Translations under genes and position numbers: made by a program
From: an uncultured Collinsella sp.
Lineage (GTDB): Bacteria; Actinomycetota; Coriobacteriia; Coriobacteriales; Coriobacteriaceae
DNA: 38,400 nt
Assembly (NCBI GenBank): GCA_900541695.1
Contig: UQKL01000019.1
Span: 1 to 38,400 of the forward strand
Direction of reading: 5' to 3'
The notes under the pieces: generated by a model
The model's input: only the letters and a program-made list of their open reading frames with translations
What the model was told of the DNA's origin: nothing
The model's database searches: none
Shown here: positions 23,153 to 31,338 of the stretch, piece by piece
Layout of the letters: every line of letters starts with the position of its first letter
How positions within the stretch are numbered: position 1 is the first letter of the stretch

Positions 23153-23305
23153 AAGCCATCTGGCGGGCGAGTTGCTCTGATAACACTTTTGCTTGCTGAG
23201 CTTGGGTGCTTCGTTTTGGCGGTACCTGGCATTCTGCAGCTTTTTAATTGACGGCTCGCGTTTCTGTGATGGGGCGCGGGCCGGTTTTCTAAACAGGAGT
23301 CCAAC

Positions 23306-24241
23306 ATGATTCTGACCGTTACCATGAACCCGTCGATTGATACGCGCTATCAGCTCGACAAGCTGATTATCGACGATGTTAACCGCGTGACGCCCGAAAA
23401 GACCGCTGGTGGCAAGGGCCTCAACGTGAGCCGTGTGCTGCTGCAGTTGGGCGACGATGTGCTCGCGACCGGCCTGCTTGGCGGTCACATGGGTGCCTAT
23501 ATGGCCGAGCTCATGGATGCCGATGGCGTCAAGAACGACTTTGTGCCCATTGCCGGCGAGACGCGCATCTGCCTGAATATTCTGCACGAGGGCAATCAGA
23601 CCGAGCTGCTGGAGAGCGGCCCGCAGATCGCCCCCGCGGAACTCGAGGCCTTTACGGCCAAGTTCGCCGAGCTTGCAGCGAAGGCGGACGTTGTGACGCT
23701 TTCGGGCTCGCTGCCGCGTGGCGTCGATGCCGGCTACTACGCCGAGCTCGTAAAGATCGCCGAGGCTGCGGGCGCCAAGGTGCTGCTCGACACCTCGGGT
23801 GCATCGCTGGAGGCCGCGCTGGAGTCTAACGCTAAGCCCGAGCTCGTAAAGCCCAACCTGACCGAGATTAACGGCCTGCTGGGTACGTCCTTTACGACCG
23901 ACGATGTCGATGCCCTGCGCGAGGCTCTTGCCGCCGACGGCCGCTTTGCCGGTATCCCCTGGGTTGTCGTTTCGATGGGCGCTGCCGGCTCGGTGGGCTT
24001 CCATGAGGGTCGCGCGTTCCGCGCCAAGACGCCCGCGATTGCGGCTGTGAACGCGACGGGTTCCGGCGACTCGACCATCGCCGGCTTTGCGCATGCCATT
24101 GCTGCTGGTGCCGACGACGTCACGGTGCTCAAGACTGCCAATACCTGCGGCAAGCTCAACGCCATGGATCCCAAGACCGGCCACCTGGTCATGGACCGCT
24201 GGGACGAGATCTACAACAGCGTTGTCGTGACTGAACTTTAG
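23306..24241 (+). CDS. lacC: Tagatose-6-phosphate kinase
   Basis: 311 aa; CAGGAG precedes ATG 23306. PfkB-family 1-phosphosugar kinase: it starts MILTVTMNPSIDTRYQLDKL and has the substrate motif TAGGKGLNVSRVL near residue 35 and the ATP/anion-hole motif NATGSGDSTIAGF with the catalytic Asp near residue 255. It phosphorylates tagatose-6-phosphate to tagatose-1,6-bisphosphate. It is separated from lacB by 198 nt with a hairpin repeat, so it may be partly independent. LacC and 1-phosphofructokinase are close relatives; the position after lacAB supports LacC. LacD does not follow; the aldolase lies about 7 kb further on. Confidence 0.9.
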   Translation: MILTVTMNPSIDTRYQLDKLIIDDVNRVTPEKTAGGKGLNVSRVLLQLGDDVLATGLLGGHMGAYMAELMDADGVKNDFVPIAGETRICLNILHEGNQTELLESGPQIAPAELEAFTAKFAELAAKADVVTLSGSLPRGVDAGYYAELVKIAEAAGAKVLLDTSGASLEAALESNAKPELVKPNLTEINGLLGTSFTTDDVDALREALAADGRFAGIPWVVVSMGAAGSVGFHEGRAFRAKTPAIAAVNATGSGDSTIAGFAHAIAAGADDVTVLKTANTCGKLNAMDPKTGHLVMDRWDEIYNSVVVTEL

Positions 24242-24270
24242 GGTTACGGCGTTTTACCAAACCTATTGGT

Positions 24271-24309
24271 TCCGCCGTTCTACCGAACGGCGGACCGGTC
24301 GACGCTGCG
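24271..24309 (+). repeat. 39-nt hairpin repeat after lacC
   Basis: TCCGCCGTTC (24271-24280), loop TACC, GAACGGCGGA (24285-24294), then CCGGTCGACGCTGCG. Compared with the lacB copy, base changes in one arm are matched by changes in the other so the stem stays perfect. Confidence 0.75.
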
Positions 24310-24343
24310 CGGGCCGCATTTGGACAATCTGACGTTCAACTTC

Positions 24344-24380
24344 AAGGGCGCGACCAGAAGGTCAGCGCCCTTTCGTTTCG
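24344..24380 (+). terminator. Probable terminator of the lacABC run
   Basis: AAGGGCGC (24344-24351) pairs with GCGCCCTT (24365-24372), followed by TCGTTTCG. The tail is only moderately T-rich. Downstream to 24502 I see only GCAGTTAGGGACGTTCC-type intergenic motifs also present near 20385. Confidence 0.65.
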
Positions 24381-24502
24381 CGTCACCTTGTCTCAAATGC
24401 GACCCGCTCGCTGTCCGTCCTCTACCTGCGGCGTTGTCTTGCTCCGGATGCGGCAGTTAGGGACGTTCCTTTTCTGCCGGCAGTCTGGGATATTCCTTGG
24501 GG

Positions 24503-24558
24503 TAGTCATTGGGGACGTTCTTTAATGACTAGTCGTTTAAGAGCGTCCCCAATGACTA
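24503..24558. repeat. 56-bp palindromic repeat, copy 1
   Basis: TAGTCATTGGGGACGTTCTT (24503-24522) is the inverse complement of 24539-24558 with one mismatch. An equivalent 56-bp palindrome lies at 38200-38255. The GGGGACGTTC core is shared with other intergenic motifs in the window, suggesting a REP-like family. Confidence 0.75.
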
Positions 24559-24561
24559 CAC

Positions 24562-24604
24562 GCAAAAACGGCGCCCGTCGGCGATGTTGCCGGCGGGCGC
24601 CGTT
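24562..24604 (-). terminator. Intrinsic terminator of galKT
   Basis: On the minus strand the 16-bp arms (24604-24589 and 24582-24567, AACGGCGCCCGYCGGC type) pair with one mismatch around a 6-nt loop, followed by TTTTTGCG. The sequence is closely similar to the hairpin after galM. Confidence 0.85.
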
Positions 24605-24619
24605 GTCTTGAAGACGAAG

Positions 24620-24650
24620 TGATCCGTTTTCCTCCGTCCCCAAGGGATCA
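24620..24650 (-). repeat. 31-nt hairpin repeat at a stop codon, copy 2
   Basis: On the minus strand it begins directly after the galT TAA and reads TGATCC, CTTGGGGACGGAGGAAAAC, GGATCA, identical over 31 nt to 7415-7445. Confidence 0.7.
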
Positions 24651-26279
24651 TTACAGTGAGTCGATAAAGCGCTGTTGGGCGGCGCGGCCGGCTTCGTCCC
24701 ACTTAAAAACGCCGGCGTTGTCGAGCACGTGGCCAAACACCACGCCGACCTCCTCGTGCAGGATGTCGATGGCGTTGTCCGCCGTAAGCTCGTCGGCGCG
24801 GCGGGCAAAGACGTCCTCGGCCCATGCGGCGTGGCTGCGGCAAAGGTCGTCGCCCTCGAGCGCACCGGCAAGGTCGTAGCTGGCATCGGTCTTGGCCGCC
24901 AACAGGTGCTCACGGACAGCGCCGAGCTCGGGAACCAGGCGCGGCGGCAAAATGGCCAAGCCCATGACCTCGATCAGGCCGATGTTCTCCTTTTTAATAT
25001 GGTGATACTCGGCATGCGGGTGGAAAACGCCCAGCGGATGCTCGTCGGTCGTGATGTTGCAGCGAAGTGCCAGGTAGGCCTCGTAAATCTCGCCACCGGC
25101 ATTGCCGCGGAAGTCGACGCGGCGGATGACGGGCGTCACGGTGTTGTGCGCTACGCCGTCGGCCGTGTGCGCGATAACGCCCACAGACTCATCGGTCCAC
25201 TCGCGCCAGGCGAGGATAATCTTCTCGGCAGCGTCGAGCAACTGGGCGCGGTCGTGCGAGCGCAGTCGCAGCACCGAAAGCGGCCACTGCAACACGGTAC
25301 CGCTGACCTGGTCAAAGTCGGGCACGCTAAACTGCGAGACTTCGGTGGCATGCATCATGGGGAACTCGTGCGCGCCGCCCTGGAAGTGGTCGTGCGACAG
25401 AATCGAGCCGCCCACGATGGGCAGGTCGGCGTTGGAGCCGATAAAGTAGTGCGGGAACAGGTCCACAAAATCGAGCAGGCAGGTCAGCCCCTTGCGGTCG
25501 ACGTGCATCGGACGATGCTCGGAGCTCATGGCAATGCAGTGCTCGTTAAAGTACGCGTACGGGCTGTACTGGAAGCCCCAACGCTCGCCGTCGAGCTGGA
25601 TGGGGATAACGCGCAGATTCTGGCGGGCGGGATGAGCGCCGCCGTCAGCCGCGGCGGAGCGTCCGGGGTAACCCTCGTTCTCGATGCAGAGCTGGCAGGC
25701 GGGATACTTCTCGCCCATGTTCTTGGCTGCACCTGCCGCGGCGATATCGCGCGGGTCCTTCTCGGGTTTGGACAGGTTGATGGTGATTTCAAGATCGCCC
25801 CAGTTGGTGGGGGTGCTCCATTTGATGTTGCGCGCGATGGCGGCACGGCGCACGTAGCCGGCGTCGCAGCACAGGCCGTAGAACCAGTCGGTCGCGGCGC
25901 GGGGCTCGTTGACGCCCATGCGGCCGTTGAACTCCTCGTTTACAACCGAAGGCCTCGGCATGAGCGCGCCCATGATGCGCATGGCGATGCGGTCGCGGCC
26001 CGATGCCGTGTCCTCGGCGGCGCCGTTGGCAACAGCCGCCTCGGCAAGCGCGGCAAGTGTGCCTTCAAGGTCAAAGTTGGGCAGGGTATCGGGGTGCAAG
26101 AGCGAGAGTTTCTCGACCTGGAGCGCCCAGGCCATGTCGAGCGCCGGGCCCGTAGCACCGATGCACTCGAGAATGGTGTTATACGCCCAGATGCGATCGT
26201 CCTGGCCGATCATCGATCGGTGGATGGCGTACTCGATCAGGTTCTGCGCGGCCTCGCGCACGTCAGTCATTACAGCCAT
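24651..26279 (-). CDS. galT: UDP-glucose--hexose-1-phosphate uridylyltransferase (GalT family 2)
   Basis: 542 aa. It transfers UMP between UDP-glucose and galactose-1-phosphate in the Leloir pathway. The length and the motifs PTNWGDLEITINLSKPEKDP, YPACQLCIENEGYPGR and the active-site SHDHFQGGAHEFPM are those of the GalT form found mainly in Firmicutes and Actinobacteria, not the shorter E. coli type. The start ATG 26279 overlaps the galK stop by several bases; a second ATG at 26270 overlaps as TAATG. Both imply translational coupling to galK. No galE is in the window. Confidence 0.94.
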   Translation of the reverse strand: MAVMTDVREAAQNLIEYAIHRSMIGQDDRIWAYNTILECIGATGPALDMAWALQVEKLSLLHPDTLPNFDLEGTLAALAEAAVANGAAEDTASGRDRIAMRIMGALMPRPSVVNEEFNGRMGVNEPRAATDWFYGLCCDAGYVRRAAIARNIKWSTPTNWGDLEITINLSKPEKDPRDIAAAGAAKNMGEKYPACQLCIENEGYPGRSAAADGGAHPARQNLRVIPIQLDGERWGFQYSPYAYFNEHCIAMSSEHRPMHVDRKGLTCLLDFVDLFPHYFIGSNADLPIVGGSILSHDHFQGGAHEFPMMHATEVSQFSVPDFDQVSGTVLQWPLSVLRLRSHDRAQLLDAAEKIILAWREWTDESVGVIAHTADGVAHNTVTPVIRRVDFRGNAGGEIYEAYLALRCNITTDEHPLGVFHPHAEYHHIKKENIGLIEVMGLAILPPRLVPELGAVREHLLAAKTDASYDLAGALEGDDLCRSHAAWAEDVFARRADELTADNAIDILHEEVGVVFGHVLDNAGVFKWDEAGRAAQQRFIDSL

Positions 26280-27475
26280 GCCGCGTAGGCCCCCTTGTCA
26301 GAAATTGCGTAGTGGCGGGCAGAGCCCTCGCCCAGCCAGCCGTTCATCTTGGCGATGAAGGTGTCGACCAGGTCGAGCGGCACGAAGGCCTGGATGGTGC
26401 CACCAAAGCCGCCACCGTGGATGCGGACGGCGCCTCGGCCGTCGAGCACGTGCTCGGCCAGTGCCAGGGCATACATCGAGGGCTGCTCGGAGCCTAGCTT
26501 GGCAACGACATTCTGTAGGTACATGGCAGAGCTGGCGCCGGACTCGCGCGTCAGGACCAGGAACTGATCGATGTCGCCGGCGTTCAGGGCAGCCCAGCGC
26601 TTGTCGACCAGGCCGTTTTCGTACCAGTAGTGAACGGCGCGCAGACAGGCGCGGTCGCCCAGCTTGGCGCGCAGCTCGGGGAGCTTGGCGTCAAAGTCGG
26701 CAACATCGACCTCGCACAGGCGTTCCTTGCCAAACTCGGCGGCGACGTCCTGCATTTCGCGCGGAACGGCGGCGTAGTCGTCGGTGGCGGCCACGTGGTC
26801 GGCACCGACCTTAACGAGCACGAGCGCGTAGCCGTGATCCTCAAAGTTGAGCTCGAGCTTCTGGGTCTTAGGCTGGGCTTGATCCTCAAAGTCCATGTAG
26901 GCAAGGCCGCCCAGGCACACAGCGGCCTGGTCCATAAGACCGCAAGGCTTGCCGTAGTAGTTGTTCTCGGTGCGCTGGCTCATCTGGGCGAGTGCGACGG
27001 GCTCAATCGCGGGCGCGCCCCAAAGCGTCTCCATAGCGCGGCCGTATGCCGCCTCGACAGCAGCGGAGCTCGAAAGACCGCCGCCCGAGGGGACGGAGCA
27101 GGTAAAGGCGAAGTCGAAACCCTTGGGCTCAACACCAAGCGCTGCAATCTCGTGGGCCATACCGCGCACGAGGCTTGCGGACGTGCCCTTCTCGGACTCC
27201 TGAACATCCAGCGTGTCGAGCGTGATCTCAAAGGTAGGGTAGCCCTCATCGGCAATGCGGACCTTGTTGGAGTCGGTTGCCACGGCGATGCCGTCGACAG
27301 CGACATCGAGCGAGCCAGCGATAACGTGGCCACCCTCGTGGTCGGTGTGGTTGCCGCTGATCTCGGAACGGCCGGGCGCGTGCATGTAGAGCACCTGGCG
27401 CTCGTCGATGGGGCCAAACTCCTCCTCAAACAGCTTGGTGAGGGTGGCGAGTATCTTTTCGTCGGGGGCGGTCAT
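26270..27475 (-). CDS. galK: Galactokinase
   Basis: 401 aa from ATG 27475, chosen for AAGGAAAGGA upstream and because homology begins at MTAPDEKILATLT; the frame extends a further 102 codons upstream through the operator region, which is not expected to be coding. GHMP kinase: signature PGRSEISGNHTDHEGGH near residue 38, ATP loop VPSGGGLSSSAAVE near 130, and the C-terminal GGGFGGTIQAF. It phosphorylates alpha-galactose at C1. First gene of a two-gene operon with galT, divergent from a LacI-type regulator, with three similar operator sites in between. Confidence 0.95.
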   Translation of the reverse strand: MTAPDEKILATLTKLFEEEFGPIDERQVLYMHAPGRSEISGNHTDHEGGHVIAGSLDVAVDGIAVATDSNKVRIADEGYPTFEITLDTLDVQESEKGTSASLVRGMAHEIAALGVEPKGFDFAFTCSVPSGGGLSSSAAVEAAYGRAMETLWGAPAIEPVALAQMSQRTENNYYGKPCGLMDQAAVCLGGLAYMDFEDQAQPKTQKLELNFEDHGYALVLVKVGADHVAATDDYAAVPREMQDVAAEFGKERLCEVDVADFDAKLPELRAKLGDRACLRAVHYWYENGLVDKRWAALNAGDIDQFLVLTRESGASSAMYLQNVVAKLGSEQPSMYALALAEHVLDGRGAVRIHGGGFGGTIQAFVPLDLVDTFIAKMNGWLGEGSARHYAISDKGAYAAWL

Positions 27476-27517
27476 ACGGGTCCTTTCCTTGACGCCGGAG
27501 AGACTGGTCCGTTTCAT

Positions 27518-27536
27518 TATGAGTACGTTAACAATA
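27518..27536. promoter_or_regulatory. LacI-type operator 1 before galK
   Basis: TATGAGTACGTTAACAATA. It shares GAGTACGTTAACA with two other sites at 27582 and 27706 in the same 338-nt divergent region (27476-27813), which holds no gene. Confidence 0.65.
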
Positions 27537-27581
27537 TTGAGCACCACAAACCAGACGTTCGCGGCGCCGCACGTTAAAGGG

Positions 27582-27599
27582 TATGTTAACGTACTCATA
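27582..27599. promoter_or_regulatory. LacI-type operator 2 before galK
   Basis: TATGTTAACGTACTCATA, the inverse complement of the operator 1 core, centred on CG like other LacI-family sites. Confidence 0.65.
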
Positions 27600-27705
27600 A
27601 CACAATGTATCTCCTTTTTTGAGAATCTGGTAATCGGTAGATTTTCGGCCGTGAACGGTGTGGCCGTATGGACATATGGAGCAAAAGAACCGCTGATAGA
27701 AAAAG

Positions 27706-27724
27706 TAGAGTACGTTAACATGCG
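27706..27724. promoter_or_regulatory. LacI-type operator 3, nearer the regulator gene
   Basis: TAGAGTACGTTAACATGCG, same core as sites 1 and 2. It lies about 90 bp before the regulator start, so it may serve autoregulation. Confidence 0.6.
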
Positions 27725-27813
27725 TCCGACGATAGCGGGCTTCGGCGCGGGGTGTGTTTCTGCCCGGGCCGACATTCGCACTATTCAGATCTTGCGAGAG
27801 CGAAGGTGATTTT

Positions 27814-28845
27814 GTGGCAAGGCGCCCTTTCAACGATACGGGTACGCGTCCGGTATCCATGGCCGACGTTGCCCGCGCTGCCGGTGTTTCGCAACAGACG
27901 GTTTCGCGCGTTGCCAACGGATTGCCCAACGTTAACGAACAGACGCGCCAGCGCGTGCAAGCCGCTATGCAAGAGCTCGGCTTCCGTCCGAGCTATGCCG
28001 GCCGTTCGTTGCGTGACGGCCGTTACCATTCGGTCGGCCTGTGCGTCAACGATGTCACCAAGTTTGGCAACCTTTCAATGATCGACGGCATCGCCAGCGC
28101 TGCTCGCGAGCATAATTGCGCCATCACACTGGTCGAGATGTCCAAGACCGAGGAATTCTCTCTTGCCGAGGCAACACGCCGTATGGCCGCGCTGCCCGTG
28201 GACGGCATCATTATCGGCATGAGCCGTATGGCTCCCGATTTTGAGACGTTTGATCCACTGCCGGGTATTGGCACGGTCATCGTTACCATGTATGCGCACC
28301 CGCGGGTGACTACGGTTGACTCCGATCATTACGGCTGCTCGCTCTTGCTTATGGATCACCTGTTTGAGCTGGGGCACGAGCAGATTCGCTATATTGGCGG
28401 CCCGTCGTTCTCGGTCGACGAGCAATTTCGTCGCGCCGGTTGGCAGGATGCGCTCGAGCGTAAACACATCGAGCCGGCAGAGCCGCGCGAGGGCGACTGG
28501 TCTGCTAACAGCGGTTACGAGGCCGGCAGGTACCTGGCCGAGCACGATCGCACCATGACGGCGATCTATGCGGCAAACGATCAGATGGCAAACGGTGCGA
28601 TTGCCGCGCTGCGCGATAGCGGTTTGCGCGTGCCCGAGGACGTGAGCGTGGTGGGCGTCGACGATTCGCTCGATGATTTTGTCGCACACAACGAGCTCAC
28701 GACCGTGCGATTCGATCTACATCAGCGCGGACGCGAGGTATTCGAGCATGCGGTTCCCGAGGCGGGGGCAACGGACAAAACCGTTGCCATTCGTATTCCC
28801 GGACAACTCATCATTCGACATAGCACGGCGATACCGCGCGCATAG
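27814..28845 (+). CDS. LacI-family regulator, probable repressor of galKT
   Basis: 343 aa from GTG 27814 (AAGGTG 5 nt upstream); the frame is open to 27754. The helix-turn-helix SMADVARAAGVSQQTVSRVA and hinge LGFRPSYAGRSLRDG are typical LacI/GalR. The sensor has DGIIIGMSRMAPDF, TVDSDHYGCS and VSVVGVDDSLDDF. It shares its layout with the two lac-module regulators but has its own operator motif (GAGTACGTTAACA). Divergent from galK, it probably represses galKT and itself; a galactose-type inducer is likely but inferred. Confidence 0.88.
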   Translation: MARRPFNDTGTRPVSMADVARAAGVSQQTVSRVANGLPNVNEQTRQRVQAAMQELGFRPSYAGRSLRDGRYHSVGLCVNDVTKFGNLSMIDGIASAAREHNCAITLVEMSKTEEFSLAEATRRMAALPVDGIIIGMSRMAPDFETFDPLPGIGTVIVTMYAHPRVTTVDSDHYGCSLLLMDHLFELGHEQIRYIGGPSFSVDEQFRRAGWQDALERKHIEPAEPREGDWSANSGYEAGRYLAEHDRTMTAIYAANDQMANGAIAALRDSGLRVPEDVSVVGVDDSLDDFVAHNELTTVRFDLHQRGREVFEHAVPEAGATDKTVAIRIPGQLIIRHSTAIPRA

Positions 28846-28974
28846 TTTGTGCAGGTAAACGGCGATTTATCGCATTTCAATAACAATCGGTAAGGATGCT
28901 GACAGATAGTCGTGGCTATGAAGGCGAGTGTTATGATAGACGGGTTCTTTTGTCTATCTAGGAGGCTTTGCCTG

Positions 28975-30135
28975 ATGGAGATCACCAAGGATATCCGCTA
29001 TATCGGCGTCGACGACCACGACATCGACCTGTTCGAGGGCCAGTACGACGTGTCCGAGAACGGTATGGCATATAACAGCTACGTTATCTTGGGCGATAAA
29101 ATCGCTGTCGCCGATTCGGTCGACGCTGGTTTTGTCGACGAGTGGCTCGGCAACCTCGAGGCCGCGCTCGATGGCCGTACGCCCGATTACCTGGTTGTAC
29201 ATCACATGGAGCCCGATCACTCCGCCGGCATCGCTGCCTTTATGGATCGCTATCCCCAGGCGCAGATCGTGGCAAGCATGGGTGCATTCCGCATGATGGT
29301 CAACTACTTTGGCACCGACTTCCCCGAGCGTAAGATGGTCGTCAAAGATGGCGACGTGCTCGACCTGGGCGGTCACAGCCTGACGTTTGTCGGCGCCCCC
29401 AACGTGCACTGGCCCGAGGTGCTTTTCTCCTACGAGTCCACCGACAAGGTGCTCTTTAGCGCCGACGGCTTTGGCAAGTTTGGCGCCAACGACATCGAGG
29501 ATCCCGAGGGCTGGGCTTGCGAAGCGCGCCGTTACTACTTTGGCATCGTGGGAAAGTTCGGCAAGTTTGTGCAGGCCGTGCTCAAGAAGGCCGCCAATCT
29601 GGACATCCAGATTATTTGCCCACTTCACGGTCCTGTTCTTAGCGAGAACCTGGGCTATTACCTCGACACCTACAACACCTGGTCGAGCTATCAGCCCGAG
29701 GACGAGGGCATCACGATTGCCTATGCGAGCGTGTACGGCCATCTGAAGGCTGCCGTTGAGGAGCTCGCATCCGCGCTTGAGGCCCGCGGCCAGAAGGTTT
29801 CCGTCTTTGATCTGGCTCGCGACGATATGGCCGAGGCCGTTGAGGATGCGTTCCGCTACGACCGTTTGGTGCTTGCCTCCATTACCTATCAGGGCGAGAT
29901 CTTCCCGTTCATGAGCACCTTTATCCATACACTTGGCGAGCATGCCTATCAGAATCGTACGGTGGCGCTCGTCGAGGCCGGCTCCTGGGCGCCCACTGCC
30001 GCTAAGGTTATGACCAAGGAGCTCGAGGGCATGAAGGACATCACCCTGGCGCAGAACAAGGTGACTGTGCTGGGCTCGCTCAACGACGCCTCGCGCGCTC
30101 AGATCGAGGACCTCGCCGACGAGCTTTCCAAGTAG
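28975..30135 (+). CDS. FprA-family A-type flavoprotein (flavodiiron protein)
   Basis: 386 aa from ATG 28975 (TAGGAGG at 28959-28965); a TATGAT -10-like box is at 28933. The N-terminal metallo-beta-lactamase-like domain has the diiron ligands HMEPDH (H77, E79, D81, H82), then HWPEVLF, SADGFG and LHGPVL. The C-terminal flavodoxin domain (about 255-386) starts ITIAYASVYGHLK and binds FMN. Such enzymes reduce O2 to water, or NO, and protect anaerobes. It has no rubredoxin domain, so an external electron donor is needed. It is unrelated to the sugar genes around it and ends with its own terminator. Confidence 0.93.
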   Translation: MEITKDIRYIGVDDHDIDLFEGQYDVSENGMAYNSYVILGDKIAVADSVDAGFVDEWLGNLEAALDGRTPDYLVVHHMEPDHSAGIAAFMDRYPQAQIVASMGAFRMMVNYFGTDFPERKMVVKDGDVLDLGGHSLTFVGAPNVHWPEVLFSYESTDKVLFSADGFGKFGANDIEDPEGWACEARRYYFGIVGKFGKFVQAVLKKAANLDIQIICPLHGPVLSENLGYYLDTYNTWSSYQPEDEGITIAYASVYGHLKAAVEELASALEARGQKVSVFDLARDDMAEAVEDAFRYDRLVLASITYQGEIFPFMSTFIHTLGEHAYQNRTVALVEAGSWAPTAAKVMTKELEGMKDITLAQNKVTVLGSLNDASRAQIEDLADELSK

Positions 30136-30160
30136 CGACACGTTCACTTTTGACGCTCAA

Positions 30161-30202
30161 CCACCACAAAGGGGACAGGCACCTTTGTGGTGGTTTTTGT
30201 TT
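30161..30202 (+). terminator. Intrinsic terminator after the flavodiiron gene
   Basis: CCACCACAAAGG (30161-30172) pairs perfectly with CCTTTGTGGTGG (30182-30193), followed by TTTTTGTTT. The loop contains GGGGACAGG-type sequence seen elsewhere in the window. The convergent regulator gene ends at 30201, so the T tail overlaps its stop. Confidence 0.88.
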
Positions 30203-31004
30203 AAGCGCCGGCGATGAGGAGATCTGGGCGGGCGTCGTCGACGATCTCGGCGATTGAGGTGGCGACGGCCTCGTCGGGATCACGGTCCATCACGATGGTG
30301 TCAACGTCGGCAAGCTCGGCAAAACGGTACATGCCGCGTCCGTTGACCTTACTGGCGTCCATGAGGGCGACGCTTTGACGGGCAGCACCGACCATAGCCG
30401 TTTTGGTCTCGGCCATCTGGGGAAAGTCGGTCGTAAAGCCGCAACGGGGGACAAAGGCGCCGGGGCACATGACGGCCAGATCGGCATGGACCATTTGGAG
30501 CGCCTGCATAGTGAGCGGTCCATACAGATAACGATGGCCTTTGCGCAGCGCCCCGCCCAGCATGACGACATCGACCGAGGGCATGCTCTCGTCGATATAA
30601 TCGGCGATGGTAATGTCGGCCGTGATGACGGTGATGCCGTCGCGCTGATCAAGGAGCCGGACAAACTCGAGCGCCGTGGTGCCCGAGTCGACGAGCAGCG
30701 TGTCGCCATTGCCGACGAGCTCGATGGCGCTTTGCGCGATGGCCTGCTTGGCGGCGACATTGACGTTGATGCGGCGATCCTGGGTGGATACGGTCAGTCG
30801 CTTCTGGAGAGACACGGCGCCACCATGCGTGCGGCGCAACTTGCCGGACTCGGCGAGCGCGTCCAGGTCGGCGCGGGCGGTAACGGAGGACACGCCAAAG
30901 GTCTGGGCGATTTCTGCCACTTGCACCGAGGCGTTATGCTCGAGCATCTCCATGATGGCGGAACGACGCTCATCGGCGAAAGCTCGGGTTGTTGCGTGGG
31001 CCAT
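30201..31004 (-). CDS. DeoR-family regulator next to the class II aldolase
   Basis: 267 aa from ATG 31004, chosen for GGAG six bases upstream; the frame continues to 31061 through the putative operators. The winged helix reads SVQVAEIAQTFGVSSVTARA then DLDALAESGKLRRTHGGAV. The sensor has TLLVDSGTTALEFVRLL, TADITIADYI and VVMLGGALRKGHRYLYGP, as in AgaR/GatR-type regulators of the DeoR family. It is divergent from the aldolase gene with two TTTCG-containing sites between, so control of the aldolase and itself is likely. Confidence 0.87.
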   Translation of the reverse strand: MAHATTRAFADERRSAIMEMLEHNASVQVAEIAQTFGVSSVTARADLDALAESGKLRRTHGGAVSLQKRLTVSTQDRRINVNVAAKQAIAQSAIELVGNGDTLLVDSGTTALEFVRLLDQRDGITVITADITIADYIDESMPSVDVVMLGGALRKGHRYLYGPLTMQALQMVHADLAVMCPGAFVPRCGFTTDFPQMAETKTAMVGAARQSVALMDASKVNGRGMYRFAELADVDTIVMDRDPDEAVATSIAEIVDDARPDLLIAGA

Positions 31005-31050
31005 GTTTGCTCCATTCTCGGCTAAATTTGTAGGAATTGTGTTGAGCCTA

Positions 31051-31105
31051 TTTTCGTTCATTTTCTTTTTGAGTAAGAAAACGCCTTTCGATTACTTATC
31101 TTTTC
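31051..31105. promoter_or_regulatory. Two TTTCG-type sites between the DeoR regulator and the aldolase
   Basis: TTTTCGTTCATTTTCTTTTT (31051-31070) and TTTCGATTACTTATCTTTTC (31086-31105) are direct copies of a TTTCG-N-T pattern followed by a CTTTT block, similar in style to AgaR-family sites. A possible aldolase -10 box TACAAT is at 31248-31253. The rest of 31005-31338 has no gene. Confidence 0.45.
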
Positions 31106-31338
31106 TATAAAAGAAAGACGCTGAACGCCCAAAATTCAATATCGAATACGCCCACTCGGCTCCAATTCCTTCCGTTTACTTTTCAAAAACGACTGTATTG
31201 ACCTGCATGGGCTCAATATCTCGCACATGCAAAGCCGCTGAATTTCATACAATGGACGCAGCAAAACGCAAGGTAAAACGCCTTGCGGACACGTACGCCC
31301 GATGTCCAGATGCGGGCGAGGGAGAGGAGCAAACGCTC

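Noticed and set aside
24675..26288. 537-codon plus-strand open frame antisense to galT
   Set aside because: Artefact of GalT codon bias; no ribosome site and no recognisable protein.
26270..27781. Long N-terminal extension of galactokinase
   Set aside because: The extra 102 codons cross the three operator sites and lack homology; ATG 27475 has a good ribosome site.
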